A stretch of DNA of 64,000 bases from Metabacillus litoralis (GTDB lineage Bacteria; Bacillota; Bacilli; Bacillales; Bacillaceae): NCBI RefSeq assembly GCF_007994985.1, contig NZ_VOQF01000001.1, positions 793,136-857,135 of the forward strand, given 5' to 3'. Made by a program: the position numbers and the translations under genes. Under the pieces are notes generated by a model, which ran no database searches, was not told where the DNA came from, and saw only the letters and a program-made list of their open reading frames with translations. Positions 1 through 9,502 of this stretch are shown here, piece by piece. Positions within the stretch are counted from its first letter, which is position 1. Every line of letters starts with the position of its first letter.

Positions 1-196
1 GTTCAATATCCTCAGGCTTATAGCCAACTTCATTCAATTGTTGTAAAAACGAATGCCAGGCTTCTTCTGTTTTTGGACCAGCATCAACAAGTGTTAAACG
101 TTCACCCTTAATCAAATAAACATTTACATCTCCAACTGGGAATGGTGTTGGCAATTCGAATTTATAAACTTGTTCAGAATCTGTATCTGGCATCAT
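1..196 (-). CDS. MBL-fold metallo-hydrolase, N-terminal part only (YqjP-like)
   Basis: This is the N-terminal 65 or so codons of a gene that runs off the left edge of the window. The translation begins MMPDTDSEQVYKFELPTPFP and continues with GDVNVYLIKGERLTLVDAGP, the first beta-strands typical of metallo-beta-lactamase fold hydrolases (substrate entry strand followed by the LVDAG turn). The metal-binding HxHxDH motif would lie further left and is not visible. Two ATG codons are adjacent at the start; a purine-rich GGCGGAGA site lies just upstream. In B. subtilis the neighbour of proI is the MBL-fold gene yqjP, so I infer an orthologue. Substrate is unknown. Confidence 0.75.
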   Translation of the reverse strand, partial: MMPDTDSEQVYKFELPTPFPVGDVNVYLIKGERLTLVDAGPKTEEAWHSFLQQLNEVGYKPEDIE

Positions 197-363
197 ACTC
201 TCCGCCCCATTTATTATTTTTAAATAAAGCTATCTTTAATCATTTTTTTATAAAATTAACGTTATATAGCTATTGTAACTTGTTAAGACACTAGTGTCAT
301 TATATTCAAATAATTCAACTATCATTCTCCTATGAGTACTCATGTGCATAACTCGATAAAAGC

Positions 364-393
364 TTGACAAAGTACTAATTCAGCAGTCATAAT
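364..393 (+). promoter_or_regulatory. Sigma-A promoter for the proI T-box transcript
   Basis: A perfect -35 TTGACA (364-369) is followed after 18 bases by CATAAT (388-393). Transcription would start near 400 and run into the T-box leader. Position and match support it; no start-site data. Confidence 0.55.
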
Positions 394-399
394 GAATAA

Positions 400-668
400 A
401 AATTCAGAATGTTGTATGTTTAAGTGAAATCAATATAATCAATGTGTTGACTAGGAATAGTAAATAGAATTGCAGCAGCAGAGAGTGGGACTCACGGCTG
501 AAAGGTCCCATTGCAAGTTAAGCTATTGAACCTGCCCTATGAGCAGTCAGGAAAAAACTGACCGTATATCTGCGATAAAGACGAAAAGTTGGGAATGTTT
601 TTTCCAAATAAGGTGGAACCGCGGAGTCAATTTCGTCCTTTTTAATGAGGATAGAAGTGGCTTTTTTT
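400..668 (+). ncRNA. T-box leader (tRNA-sensing riboswitch), probably proline-specific
   Basis: The invariant T-box sequence AGGTGGAACCGCG is present at 611-623. It is preceded by a stem I region with an AGAGAG-like GA motif (about 480) and an apical segment GGCTGAAAGG (about 496-505). On the 3' side of stem I the sequence GAACCTGCC places CCT (531-533), a proline codon, where a specifier is expected. The leader ends in a terminator and opens 100 bases later into proI, the last enzyme of proline synthesis. The T-box call is sure; the proline specificity is inferred from the CCT triplet and from the gene it controls. Confidence 0.9.
624..668 (+). terminator. T-box intrinsic terminator
   Basis: Arm 624-639 (GAGTCAATTTCGTCCT) pairs with arm 648-662 with one bulge, one mismatch and several G-U pairs, followed by a run of T. 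It overlaps the end of the T-box bulge sequence, as needed for terminator/antiterminator switching by uncharged tRNA. Confidence 0.75.
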
Positions 669-771
669 GATGTGAAAATTAACATATATTGTGATCGTAT
701 AAAATAGCGTTATCCAAAGAGTTCTTAAAATAAGCTATTGATAGAGTTCATAAACAAAAGGAGAATCGATT

Positions 772-1611
772 ATGGGTAGTATTGGGTTTATTGGCGCTGG
801 TTCTATGGCAGAAGCAATGGTGGCAGGATTATTAAAAGGAAAAGTATACAAACCAGAGGAAGTGGTGGTTGCCAACCGCTCGAATTCCGCTCGCCTTGAG
901 CAGTTATCTAAAATGTATGGAATAAAAACAACACATGATAAAGAAAGACTGGTAAAAGAATCATCCATCATCGTTTTGGCAATGAAACCAAAAGATATAC
1001 AAGCAGGTATTGATGGAATTCAAGAGTTAATAGAAAATCAATTAATCGTTTCTGTATTAGCAGGAATCTCATTTGAAACAATAACGAATATTCTTGGGAA
1101 ACAAACTGCAATCGTACGTGCCATGCCTAACACATCAGCAGCAATCGGAAAATCAGCAACAGCTATAGCTGCTAGTAAAGATGTAACGAACGAGCAAATT
1201 GAAACTTGCAAATCGTTATTTGAGGCAATTGGTATATGTAAGCTTGTAGAAGAAAATCAACTTGATGCAGTGACAGGCCTTTCCGGTAGTGGTCCAGCTT
1301 ATATTTATTATCTAGTAGAAGCGATGGAAAAAGCGGCTATTGAGGTAGGATTGGAATCAGCAGTTGCAAGAGATTTAATTGTACAAACCCTTCTTGGAGC
1401 TTCTGAAATGATTGCAATCTCAGAAAAGCACCCCTCACAGCTTAGGAAAGAAGTCACAAGCCCTAATGGAACAACTGAAGCAGGCATAACAATTCTCAAA
1501 GAAAGAGGATTTGAAGACTCACTTGTTACATGTATTAAGCGAGCAACTGAACGTGCTACAGAGTTAAAAGTAATGTTTGAAGATGAACTGATTACAATAG
1601 AAAAAAAGTGA
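772..1611 (+). CDS. proI: Pyrroline-5-carboxylate reductase
   Basis: This enzyme reduces 1-pyrroline-5-carboxylate to L-proline with NAD(P)H, the last step of proline synthesis, in the cytoplasm. The 279-residue protein has the usual family length. The N-terminal Rossmann loop GFIGAGSMAEAM lies at residues 5-16. The central helix region has GLSGSGPAYIYYLVEAM (about 165-181), and the C-terminal P5CR signature SPNGTTEAGI lies near residues 224-233. The start ATG has a good AAAGGAGAA site 7 bases upstream. It is a single-gene unit behind a T-box leader, so expression should respond to uncharged tRNA-Pro. ProI is chosen over ProH/ProG names because of its position next to yqjN and yqjP homologues. 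Confidence 0.93.
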   Translation: MGSIGFIGAGSMAEAMVAGLLKGKVYKPEEVVVANRSNSARLEQLSKMYGIKTTHDKERLVKESSIIVLAMKPKDIQAGIDGIQELIENQLIVSVLAGISFETITNILGKQTAIVRAMPNTSAAIGKSATAIAASKDVTNEQIETCKSLFEAIGICKLVEENQLDAVTGLSGSGPAYIYYLVEAMEKAAIEVGLESAVARDLIVQTLLGASEMIAISEKHPSQLRKEVTSPNGTTEAGITILKERGFEDSLVTCIKRATERATELKVMFEDELITIEKK

Positions 1612-1615
1612 CATA

Positions 1616-1961
1616 GAGGCTGGGACATAACTAAAGAAGTCATACAAGAAAACGAATAAATACTAAATTCAGTTAAGCTGAAAGAAACAAGTTCGTTCCA
1701 TTGCGCTGCAGACACTAGCTTTCCACGGGGAGGAAGCTAAGCCTCCTCGGCATGCCTGCGGGGTCTCAGCCTTTCCTAAATTCCCGTAGGAGTCGGTGTC
1801 TTCCGCTTCATTCCACTAGTTCTTAGATAAAATTAGTATGCAAAATCAAAAAATCTATTGATGACAGCAAATAAAAACCCGAACTATTAGGCGAATGATT
1901 AATTTAATATATCACTTAATAATTCGGGTTTATAATTTGCTTTAATACTTATGTCCCAGCC
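1616..1961. repeat. Rep-A intergenic repeat, copy 1
   Basis: A structured 340-bp element between the convergent genes proI and the methyltransferase. Its ends are perfect 13-bp inverted repeats, GGCTGGGACATAA (1619-1631) and its complement (1949-1961). Inside are a GC-rich core (about 1690-1820) containing the arms GGGGAGGAAGC and GCCTCCTCGG, and a 57-base hairpin with AAACCCGAA/TTCGGGTTT ends (1874-1931) that could end transcription. It is the same element as 12599-12946 and, inverted, 32612-32946. No open reading frame accounts for it. Confidence 0.9.
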
Positions 1962-1980
1962 GTTAAAAAAAGCAAGACGT

Positions 1981-2721
1981 TTATAATGTGCATTCAAACA
2001 CATTAAATGACTCTCCCTCTCCATAACCATTTACCACTTCATGAAATACTACATGCTGAAATCCTTGTAAATAGAGTAATTCTTCAAATTCTTTTCTTTC
2101 ATAAAGACGAATGCAAAAATCCATTATTTCAGATTTTATGAGATCTTCGTTTTGAATTAATTCATACTTTAGCTGGGTATTTAACAAAGAATTTCCTTTG
2201 TCATATTCCACCGTTCTGTATTCAACAATAAACTCCTGGTCAAATTGGATTCTATTGGTTTCTTTCCAGGTGCTTGTTTCATTGATATTATCGCTTTTAG
2301 TCACAATCGTTAATAAAATCTTACCACCTTTTTTTAATGCTAGTTTTAAATTGGTAAGGCTATTGGCTACTAGTTCATCAGGCAACAGAGAAAACGAACC
2401 AAATGGAATGATGATTAAGTCGTATAATTGATCAGTTTTAAAGTCTTCTATTTTCCCAATAAAAACATTAGGATTTAAGTTTAATTTTCTAGCTTTAATT
2501 TGACATACCTCAAGCATATGTTCAGAAAGATCAAAACCATCAATTTGTATTCCCTCTAACATAAATGGGATAAGCAGCCTCCCATTCCCACACATCGGCT
2601 CTAACACTTTCGTACTTTTGTCTTTTATAAATGATAGATAAAAGTCTACCTCTTTATTTCTAGCCAATGATTTGTCACTTTCATAAACTTTTGTACATAG
2701 ATCTCCATAATACGTGTTCAT
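1981..2721 (-). CDS. Class I SAM-dependent methyltransferase
   Basis: A 246-residue cytoplasmic protein with a class I methyltransferase core. Motif I reads VLEPMCGNGRLL (about residues 39-50), the acidic strand-2 residue is in IDGFDLS (about 60), and motif IV is in DLIIIPFGSFSLL (about 101-113), followed by a KKGGKILLTIV post-motif strand. This architecture binds S-adenosylmethionine; the methyl acceptor cannot be read from sequence. The start ATG follows a TAGGAGA site. It lies 87 bases downstream of the M20-family gene in the same orientation and may share its transcript. It is not part of the usual proI-yqjN spacing in B. subtilis, so it may be an accessory gene. Confidence 0.8.
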   Translation of the reverse strand: MNTYYGDLCTKVYESDKSLARNKEVDFYLSFIKDKSTKVLEPMCGNGRLLIPFMLEGIQIDGFDLSEHMLEVCQIKARKLNLNPNVFIGKIEDFKTDQLYDLIIIPFGSFSLLPDELVANSLTNLKLALKKGGKILLTIVTKSDNINETSTWKETNRIQFDQEFIVEYRTVEYDKGNSLLNTQLKYELIQNEDLIKSEIMDFCIRLYERKEFEELLYLQGFQHVVFHEVVNGYGEGESFNVFECTL

Positions 2722-2808
2722 TTTTTGTCTCCTACTCTTTTAATCTTGCTAAAAATATATTTCATTCAACACTTCCTATTTTACCTCTGGTCATATAAAT
2801 CTATCAGC

Positions 2809-4428
2809 TTATCTCAAAAGCGATTTAATCGCATATTCAAGAATAGAAGGTAATGTATCAAATGCATATGGAATATGTAGCCGTTCTGTCCATTTATGAG
2901 GATCTCGCCCTACAGGCCCAATATTTAAAACAGGTATATTCAGACTTTTCATCTCCTGAAATGGTAAGTGAAAATGATTTCCATACAAAGGCATACTTGT
3001 TGTAAGTTGAGCAATTGATTCCTTACTTTCATTTAATTGAACAAAACTTAAATCAGAGAGCCCCGGAAAATAATGCTGATGATTTAATGTAATACCGAAC
3101 TGATCTTGAGTGTACGAGATCACTTTCTGTATCGTTTTCTGAATAAGACGATCATTACTAGATGAAACGGCTGGATAAAATGGTGGACTATAAAAAAGGA
3201 CAATCATAGGACTGTATTCCTTACAAAGCCCTGCTAGCTCAGAAACCATCCTGGTGGAGAAATCTCGATCTCCTTGGGCACCTCTGTTTGCTGCCAAATA
3301 ATTTAGTCTTCTATGTACTTCACTTTCCCCAGATTTTGCAACTGCTTTTTCAAGTAATTCTTCGTAAGTAAAAACATTAACTTTTAAATCAAGCGGAGTA
3401 AATGCAACAAATTGTTGATAATTTGTTGCTCGTTCTTTATAAAATTCCTCTACCTTAATAGCCGCTATTTTCGCAACAGACAAAAGCTTTTCATGAATGT
3501 CATTAATGGATTGATTGAACATAAGAATGTTATACATCGATACTGATGTGTGTGGAATTTGAACAGAATATTCTTGCTTTAAATCTCTCATCATTAAACC
3601 TGTTGGTGGAGGTGTCACTTCATTTCCTATCTGTTCACAGAAAGAATCATTCAGCTCCATGATACGGTTAATTTCTGAAATTAATATAGTTGCATTAAGA
3701 CCGGAAAATGGTTCTCCCACATGGGTTTCTATTCCTGAGCAATAAAAACTAGCGAGCATCTTACCAATAGATCCCGAATAAATGTATTGATTTTCATCAT
3801 TAGGGTACTTTGCAAACATCGGCTCTGAATTGATACATGCTTTGTATGTTAAATCATATTTTTTTCTAATATCCTCTAATATAGCTACTGCACTTAACAT
3901 ACCCGCAGAATTAACTTCTTCATCAGGAACAGTTACTAATAAGATATTTCCCTGGAATTCCCCGCTAATTGCTTTTTCTAGCATAGATAGCTGTACAGAA
4001 AGACCTGCTTTCATATCCATTGTTCCTCTTCCAAATAACCATTCATCAGATTCTAAATCTTTTAACACTTCTTTAGATAGCTGTGATTTTCTGTTTTTCA
4101 ACTCATTTGTTAGCTGTATTGGTTGAAAGGCTAATTTTTTTAAGTCTCCATAATCATTCACATCAACCACATCAAAATGACTTAAAAGAACAATGGTCTC
4201 TTTGTAATCTCCCTGTTTAACTAAAGCTGTAACAAATGATCTTCCATCATGAACAGGATGTAAACCTAGATATTCTCTATTTTGTTGAAAATATTTCTTT
4301 CCCTTTAGTAGATAATAAATATATTCTGACAAAGCTACTTCTTCCTGTGAACCCGTTATACTAGCTCGTTCAACAAGACTTATTAAAAGCTCCAATAACT
4401 GTTCTTTTGAATTCCATTGATGTTCCAA
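2809..4428 (-). CDS. M20-family zinc amidohydrolase/peptidase, YqjN/RocB type
   Basis: A 539-residue cytoplasmic protein of the M20 metallopeptidase superfamily, in the long RocB-like branch linked to arginine or amino acid degradation. Metal-site segments are visible: LLSHFDVVD (about residues 81-89, zinc His), GRGTMDMKAG (about 133-142, bridging Asp) and VPDEEVNSAG (about 165-174, catalytic and ligand Glu). The position next to proI and namA equals that of B. subtilis yqjN. The called start is TTG; a GAAGGTGA sequence lies unusually close to it, so the first residues are uncertain. The precise substrate is unknown. Confidence 0.82.
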   Translation of the reverse strand: MEHQWNSKEQLLELLISLVERASITGSQEEVALSEYIYYLLKGKKYFQQNREYLGLHPVHDGRSFVTALVKQGDYKETIVLLSHFDVVDVNDYGDLKKLAFQPIQLTNELKNRKSQLSKEVLKDLESDEWLFGRGTMDMKAGLSVQLSMLEKAISGEFQGNILLVTVPDEEVNSAGMLSAVAILEDIRKKYDLTYKACINSEPMFAKYPNDENQYIYSGSIGKMLASFYCSGIETHVGEPFSGLNATILISEINRIMELNDSFCEQIGNEVTPPPTGLMMRDLKQEYSVQIPHTSVSMYNILMFNQSINDIHEKLLSVAKIAAIKVEEFYKERATNYQQFVAFTPLDLKVNVFTYEELLEKAVAKSGESEVHRRLNYLAANRGAQGDRDFSTRMVSELAGLCKEYSPMIVLFYSPPFYPAVSSSNDRLIQKTIQKVISYTQDQFGITLNHQHYFPGLSDLSFVQLNESKESIAQLTTSMPLYGNHFHLPFQEMKSLNIPVLNIGPVGRDPHKWTERLHIPYAFDTLPSILEYAIKSLLR

Positions 4429-4517
4429 TCACCTTCACCCACCCTTTTATCATCTTTTCATCATTGTATTAAAATTCCGAAAAATTAGAAAGGAGAATTC
4501 TGCTTTGAGCAGGAAAG

Positions 4518-4547
4518 ATGACGATTCGAAAAATATATTGTTATAAT
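4518..4547 (+). promoter_or_regulatory. Probable sigma-A promoter of namA
   Basis: TATAAT (4542-4547) lies 36 bases before the namA start, with ATGACG (4518-4523) 18 bases upstream as a partial -35 match. The divergent M20 gene must have its own promoter on the other strand. Confidence 0.4.
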
Positions 4548-4582
4548 TTTTTTAGACAAAATCGATTTGGAGGAAACACAAA

Positions 4583-5599
4583 ATGAAAACAAAGCTTTTT
4601 CAACCATTCAAAATAAAAGACATCACATTAAAAAATAGGATTGTTATGTCTCCAATGTGTATGTATTCTTCAACTGAAGAAAAAGGTTATATAGAGGATT
4701 TTCATTTAACTCATTATATTAGTCGTGCAGTAGGTCAAGTTGGCTTGATTATGGTTGAAGCAACTGCAGTCACTCCTCAAGGGAGAATTTCAGCAAAAGA
4801 TCTTGGTATTTGGAGTGACGAACATATACCAAAGCTTACACAACTAGTTGATGGTATAAAAAAGTATGGTTCAGCAACCTCTATACAGCTAGCACATGCA
4901 GGTCGTAAAGCAACCGTTGATGGAGACATTTATGCACCTTCAGCAATTCGTTTTGATGATAAATACAAGATGCCCACTGCAATGTCGAAAGAAGAAATAA
5001 AAAACACAATCACTGCATTTAAAGAAGGTGCAGCAAGAGCAAAAAAAGCCGGCTTTGATATTATTGAAATTCATGGTGCTCATGGCTATTTAATAAATGA
5101 ATTTCTTTCACCACTTTCTAACAAACGCGACGATGAATATGGTGGGTCACAAGAAAATCGCTATCGCTTTTTACAAGAAGTTATCGGGGCAGTTAAAGAA
5201 GTGTGGAATGGTCCATTATTCGTGAGGATTTCCGCATCAGATTATCATCCTGAAGGATTAAGTATTGATGATTATATTGAGTATTCTTCAAGAATGAAAG
5301 AACAAGGTGTAGATCTAATCGATGTGAGCTCAGGAGCGGTTGTACCAGCAAAAATCAATGTTTATCCTGGATACCAAGTTAAATTTGCTGAAAAAATCAA
5401 GGAACAAGCTAACATTCCAACCGGTGCAGTTGGCTTGATTACAAACGGCTTACAAGCAGAAGAAATCCTACAAAACGAACGTGCCGATCTAATTTTCATC
5501 GCCAGAGAATTGCTACGTGACCCATATTTCCCAAGAACCGCTGCTGCACAACTAGGCGAGGAAATTTCAGCACCCGTTCAGTATGATCGTGGTTGGTAA
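4583..5599 (+). CDS. namA: NADPH dehydrogenase, old yellow enzyme family
   Basis: An FMN-dependent ene-reductase that reduces activated C=C bonds of enones, aldehydes and nitro compounds with NADPH; linked to electrophile and oxidative stress defence. The 338-residue length equals B. subtilis NamA (YqjM). Residues known in that protein are conserved: Cys26 and Tyr28 in SPMCMYSS, the His pair in [10 protein letters not shown] (about 164 and 167), and the terminal arginine Arg336 in QYDRGW that reaches into the partner active site. The loop [17 protein letters not shown] is the family signature. The ATG follows TGGAGGAAAC. A hairpin terminator follows, so it is a single-gene unit. Confidence 0.93.
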   Translation: MKTKLFQPFKIKDITLKNRIVMSPMCMYSSTEEKGYIEDFHLTHYISRAVGQVGLIMVEATAVTPQGRISAKDLGIWSDEHIPKLTQLVDGIKKYGSATSIQLAHAGRKATVDGDIYAPSAIRFDDKYKMPTAMSKEEIKNTITAFKEGAARAKKAGFDIIEIHGAHGYLINEFLSPLSNKRDDEYGGSQENRYRFLQEVIGAVKEVWNGPLFVRISASDYHPEGLSIDDYIEYSSRMKEQGVDLIDVSSGAVVPAKINVYPGYQVKFAEKIKEQANIPTGAVGLITNGLQAEEILQNERADLIFIARELLRDPYFPRTAAAQLGEEISAPVQYDRGW

Positions 5600-5617
5600 A
5601 TAAATTGAAAGACAGAA

Positions 5618-5647
5618 GGATAGGGAGAAAACTCCTTATCTTTTTTG
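5618..5647 (+). terminator. Terminator of namA
   Basis: GATAGGGAG and CTCCTTATC pair around an AAAA loop and are followed by TTTTTT. It begins 19 bases after the namA stop. Confidence 0.85.
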
Positions 5648-5910
5648 CTTTCTGTACTTGTGTTCAAAAGAAATACCATGGCTATTGTTTCAAAGTTAAG
5701 AACACGTTTAAGATTTTTCCTAGGGCAGCCTTTTAGTAGAAAAGATAACACCTTTTTTAGCAGTATTATATTAATTAGTAACAATTCTTCAGAAAAACAC
5801 CTTCAAAAAGGCAACCAACTAAGGTAAGGTAATGCTAAAGCTACAAAATAAACAAATAGTAAGCCTTTGAAAGCCCTAACATAATAGCTCAGATTTTGAG
5901 TTTATAGAGT

Positions 5911-6000
5911 TATCTTCGATTTTAGCAATTTATCATCGATTTTCTGGATTTATCTTCGATTCTTGAAATTTATCTTCGATTTTTCTAGCTTATCTTCGAT
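5911..6000. repeat. Tandem array of five 20-bp units with core TATCTTCGAT
   Basis: TATC(T/A)TCGAT starts at 5911, 5931, 5951, 5971 and 5991, an exact 20-base period. The other ten bases of each unit are T/A-rich and variable (for example TTTAGCAATT, TTTCTGGATT). It sits in the 554-bp gap between convergent namA and rnz. The rest of that gap holds the two terminators and otherwise only AT-rich sequence with no supported gene. Confidence 0.9.
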
Positions 6001-6048
6001 TAGACATTTTACGACAAAATTCACCTCCGTTGACTATCTATTACCAAC

Positions 6049-6091
6049 GAATAAAAGGACCTCCCTAAGTTTGAAAAACTCAAGAAAGTCC
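6049..6091 (-). terminator. Terminator of rnz
   Basis: On the minus strand a 16-bp stem (arms 6076-6091 and 6057-6072, with several G-U pairs, 3-base loop) is followed by TTTTATT. It lies about 60 bases after the rnz stop. Confidence 0.8.
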
Positions 6092-6153
6092 AATAAGAAA
6101 ATTATATTTATCGTTTCTTTATCAACTATTCATCATCAACAAAATTGAAAAAA

Positions 6154-7092
6154 TCATATATGTTCGCGTTTCTTCGGAATCTCCACTTGCATAAAATCCG
6201 AAGCGATGAAAGAGCTTGGGAATATGGCTTGTGCTTCTTTTACTAGTGTGCCAAGGTCCTCCTCTGTTTGATATCTCGAACTAATATGTGTGAGAATAAG
6301 CTTTCTGGCATTAGAATGTAAAGCAATTTTAGCAGCTTGCTTTGTTGTAGAATGAAAATAATCATATGCAAGTTTTTCATCTTCTTCTGAAAAGGTTGCT
6401 TCATGAATTAATAGATCAGCATCTCTAGCAAGCTCTAAACTGTTTTTAGTATATCTTGTGTCACCTAGTATTGAGACAATTCTCCCTTTTTGGGATGGAC
6501 CAATAAATTCAGCACCATTTATGAATGTGCCATCTTCTAGTGTGATCGTTTCTCCACGCTTAATTTTTTGATAAATTGGTCCTGGCTTAATCCCTATATC
6601 CCCAAGCTTATCAACCAATAAAGTTCCTTGTAGATCTTTTTCCTTTACTCGATAGCCATAAGAATCAATACCATGCTCTAGCTTTTTAGCACTTACTTGA
6701 AACAAATGATCTTCAAAAACGATACCTTCTTTAATTTCAATAAACTTCAAAGAATATGTAAGGTAAGTAGAACTAACTGATAAAGCGGTTCTTACAAACT
6801 CCTCTATTCCCTTTGGACCATATATTGTTAATAGACCTTCCCCACCCTGAAAGGAGCGACTACTTATTAATCCTGGTAAACCGTATATATGATCACCATG
6901 CATATGTGTAATAAATATCTTTTCAATTTTTCTAGGCTTTATTGTCGTATGTAAAATTTGATGCTGAGTTGCTTCACCACAATCAAACAACCACACAGCA
7001 TTTCTCTCTTCTAATAATTGCAAAGCAATACTTGTTACATTACGGGATTTTGCTGGAATTCCAGCACCCGTACCAAGAAACATAACATTCAC
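6154..7092 (-). CDS. rnz: Ribonuclease Z (tRNA 3' processing endonuclease)
   Basis: Cuts the 3' trailer from tRNA precursors that lack an encoded CCA, a cytoplasmic zinc endonuclease. The 312-residue protein has the metallo-beta-lactamase motif [14 protein letters not shown], with ligands His63, His65, Asp67 and His68, and later ligands in [10 protein letters not shown] (Asp) and [10 protein letters not shown] (His). These match the short-form bacterial RNase Z. The start is GTG at 7092, nine bases after AGGAGGAAC. It is transcribed alone, convergent with namA, as in B. subtilis where it is yqjK. Confidence 0.95.
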   Translation of the reverse strand: MNVMFLGTGAGIPAKSRNVTSIALQLLEERNAVWLFDCGEATQHQILHTTIKPRKIEKIFITHMHGDHIYGLPGLISSRSFQGGEGLLTIYGPKGIEEFVRTALSVSSTYLTYSLKFIEIKEGIVFEDHLFQVSAKKLEHGIDSYGYRVKEKDLQGTLLVDKLGDIGIKPGPIYQKIKRGETITLEDGTFINGAEFIGPSQKGRIVSILGDTRYTKNSLELARDADLLIHEATFSEEDEKLAYDYFHSTTKQAAKIALHSNARKLILTHISSRYQTEEDLGTLVKEAQAIFPSSFIASDFMQVEIPKKREHI

Positions 7093-7743
7093 TTACAGTT
7101 CCTCCTATTAAAAATGGCTTCTTTTTCAGTAACTTTGTTTTTTAAAGTAAATTGAAGAAAAAAGCTTTGTATAGTCTAGTTAAAGATAGTTCCTTTTATA
7201 AGAATAACCAACCATGTCACAAAGATCATCAGAAAAAATACAATCGATCAGAAGAAAGCTATAATAAATCACTATCACTACTTTAAGAATACACGAAAGT
7301 GAAAAATAGAGAAACAAAACAACATGATGATTCTATAAATCTCCAGATCTCCAGCTTAGGAGGTTGCACATTCAATACTATAGTTTATTTATCGGTTTAA
7401 ACGGATAAATCTAAGTAAGAATACTTGACCAAACTAATATTATTTACTAAAATAGACTGAATTATATAAACATTTTATTAATTTAGGTGCATATAAGACG
7501 ATATTTTTTCAACTATCGTTTATAATAAGTAAAGAATCAACTTTTAAAGGTTTATGGTTTGATTTACTTTACAATTACCTTTAAAATTAAGTATTTGTAT
7601 AGGAGTATTTTACGATCAGTGGTCAAATATTGCGATTACATATATAGAAACTAGCTTTTTCAATTCAAAATACGTATCGTTTCTGTATTTTTTTCACTGA
7701 TAAAATAAATAAATAAATGCATTTGACAAAGTGAGGTACGAAC
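7093..7743. other. Divergent intergenic region between rnz and zwf
   Basis: No gene is supported in this 651-bp AT-rich stretch. Its left part (about 7115-7260) looks like a worn copy of the MITE-like family found at 24.7, 46.5 and 52.4 kb: it starts ATGGCTTCTTTTT, contains GCTTTGTATAGTCTAGTTAAAGAT like the middle of those copies, and ends CAGAAGAAAGCT. The rest must contain promoters for rnz and zwf, but I see no convincing -35/-10 pair. Confidence 0.5.
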
Positions 7744-9222
7744 GTGATTACACAAGAACAACCAAAATCAGTTATTGTCATTTTCGGAGCAACAGGTGAT
7801 CTAGCAAAAAGAAAGCTGTTTCCATCTATTTATCGCCTTGTACAAAATAATAAAATTGGCGAAAATTTTGCAGTTGTAGGTGTTGCTAGAAGACCATGGA
7901 CAAATGAAGAATTTCGCAGTAATGTTACCGATTCTATTCAAACATCAATAAAAGAATCAAAAGATCTGGATGAGTTCACATCTCATTTCCATTATCATCC
8001 TTTTGATGTGACAAACCCTTCTTCTTATTTAGAGCTTAATGACTTATTAAATAAGCTAGATGGAACGTATCAAACTGAAGGCAATCGAATTTTCTATTTA
8101 GCGATGGCACCAGAGTTTTTTGGAACAATTGCACAAAACCTTAAAAAAGAGGGATTAACTGCAACTGATGGCTGGAGCAGACTTGTTATAGAAAAACCAT
8201 TTGGACATGATTTACCATCTGCACAAAAGCTAAATCAGGAAATTAGAGAAGCTTTTAACGAAGATCAAATTTATCGTATTGATCATTATTTAGGCAAAGA
8301 AATGGTTCAAAATATTGAAGTTATTCGATTTGCAAATGCCTTGTTTGAACCACTTTGGAATAACAGGTACATATCAAACATTCAAGTGACTTCTAGTGAA
8401 GTGTTAGGTGTGGAGGATCGCGGACGTTATTATGAAAAATCAGGTGCACTTCGCGATATGGTTCAAAACCATATGCTTCAAATGGTCGCATTACTTGCTA
8501 TGGAGCCACCGATTAAATTAACAACAGATGAAATTAGAAGTGAAAAAGTAAAAGTATTAAGAGCTCTTAGATCAGTAAAAGATGAGGATGTTTCGAAATA
8601 CTTCATCAGAGGACAATATGCAGGTGGAAAATTAGGAGATAAACAACTAATTGGATATCGTGAAGAAAACAATGTAGAAGATACATCTCAAACTGAAACA
8701 TATGTGGCTGGGAAGCTTCTTATTGACAACTTTAGATGGGCTGGTGTTCCTTTCTATATCAGAACAGGAAAAAGGATGGCTGCAAAATCAACTAAAATTG
8801 TTGTTCAGTTTAAAGATATCCCAATGAATCTTTATTATAATAAAGGTGAAACAGTTCCTCCAAACTTACTTGTTATTCATATTCAACCAGAAGAGGGAAT
8901 CACACTTCAATTAAATGCTAAGAAAGATGATGAAGCTGATTACTCTAAGCCAGTTAATTTAGATCTTTCTAATAACTTCCTAGAAGGTATAAACACACCA
9001 GAAGCATATGAAAAACTTCTCTATGATTGTATGCGTGGTGATGCAACGAATTTCACGCATTGGGATGAAGTTGCCCTATCTTGGAGCTATGTAGATCCAA
9101 TTTCAGACGCTTGGAAAAAAGGATTAGCTGAACTTACTACTTACCCATCAGGTTCTTCAGGTCCTGACGAAGCTGATAACATGCTTAAACAAGATGGATT
9201 CCAATGGTGGCCACTAGGATAA
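7744..9222 (+). CDS. zwf: Glucose-6-phosphate 1-dehydrogenase
   Basis: Oxidises glucose 6-phosphate to 6-phosphogluconolactone with NADP+, the entry step of the oxidative pentose phosphate pathway. The 492-residue protein starts with the Rossmann segment IFGATGDLAKRKLFPSI (residues 13-29) and has the active-site signature RIDHYLGKEMVQN (about 179-191). The downstream substrate-binding segment FYIRTGKRM is also present. The start is GTG at 7744, after a GTGAGGT site. It faces gndA, the next oxidative enzyme, tail to tail with terminators between. B. subtilis has the same arrangement (yqjJ, yqjI). Confidence 0.96.
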   Translation: MITQEQPKSVIVIFGATGDLAKRKLFPSIYRLVQNNKIGENFAVVGVARRPWTNEEFRSNVTDSIQTSIKESKDLDEFTSHFHYHPFDVTNPSSYLELNDLLNKLDGTYQTEGNRIFYLAMAPEFFGTIAQNLKKEGLTATDGWSRLVIEKPFGHDLPSAQKLNQEIREAFNEDQIYRIDHYLGKEMVQNIEVIRFANALFEPLWNNRYISNIQVTSSEVLGVEDRGRYYEKSGALRDMVQNHMLQMVALLAMEPPIKLTTDEIRSEKVKVLRALRSVKDEDVSKYFIRGQYAGGKLGDKQLIGYREENNVEDTSQTETYVAGKLLIDNFRWAGVPFYIRTGKRMAAKSTKIVVQFKDIPMNLYYNKGETVPPNLLVIHIQPEEGITLQLNAKKDDEADYSKPVNLDLSNNFLEGINTPEAYEKLLYDCMRGDATNFTHWDEVALSWSYVDPISDAWKKGLAELTTYPSGSSGPDEADNMLKQDGFQWWPLG

Positions 9223-9296
9223 TAGGTATTATTGTAAACACTATTTCCTATAGTAACAATGTGGAATCGATATCAAACATAAACCAACATTAAAAT

Positions 9297-9340
9297 AAAA
9301 AGCCGATCAAAGAATTTTAAAATCTCTGATCGGCTTTTTT
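9297..9340 (+). terminator. Terminator of zwf
   Basis: AGCCGATCA and TGATCGGCT form a 9-bp stem at 9301-9334, with A-rich 5' flank and TTTTTT 3' flank, so it may work in both directions. Confidence 0.9.
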
Positions 9341-9502
9341 GCAATGATAAACATAAGCTCCTTAACATTCATTATTCTTTCAAGAATAGTAACCAACATA
9401 TTAAAAAATGTGCGGATTAGCCTGTCTATTTGACTCATGCATTCAATTTAACGAAGCATATAATAAGAATGTAAGAGGCAACCCTAGCAAGCTCCTTAAT
9501 TA

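Noticed and set aside
5911..6000. Possible CRISPR array
   Set aside because: The repeating core is only 10 bases with 10-base variable parts, far below CRISPR repeat and spacer lengths, and no cas gene is near.
5963..6148. 61-codon reading frame
   Set aside because: It begins inside the tandem array, has no ribosome site and runs through the rnz terminator hairpin.
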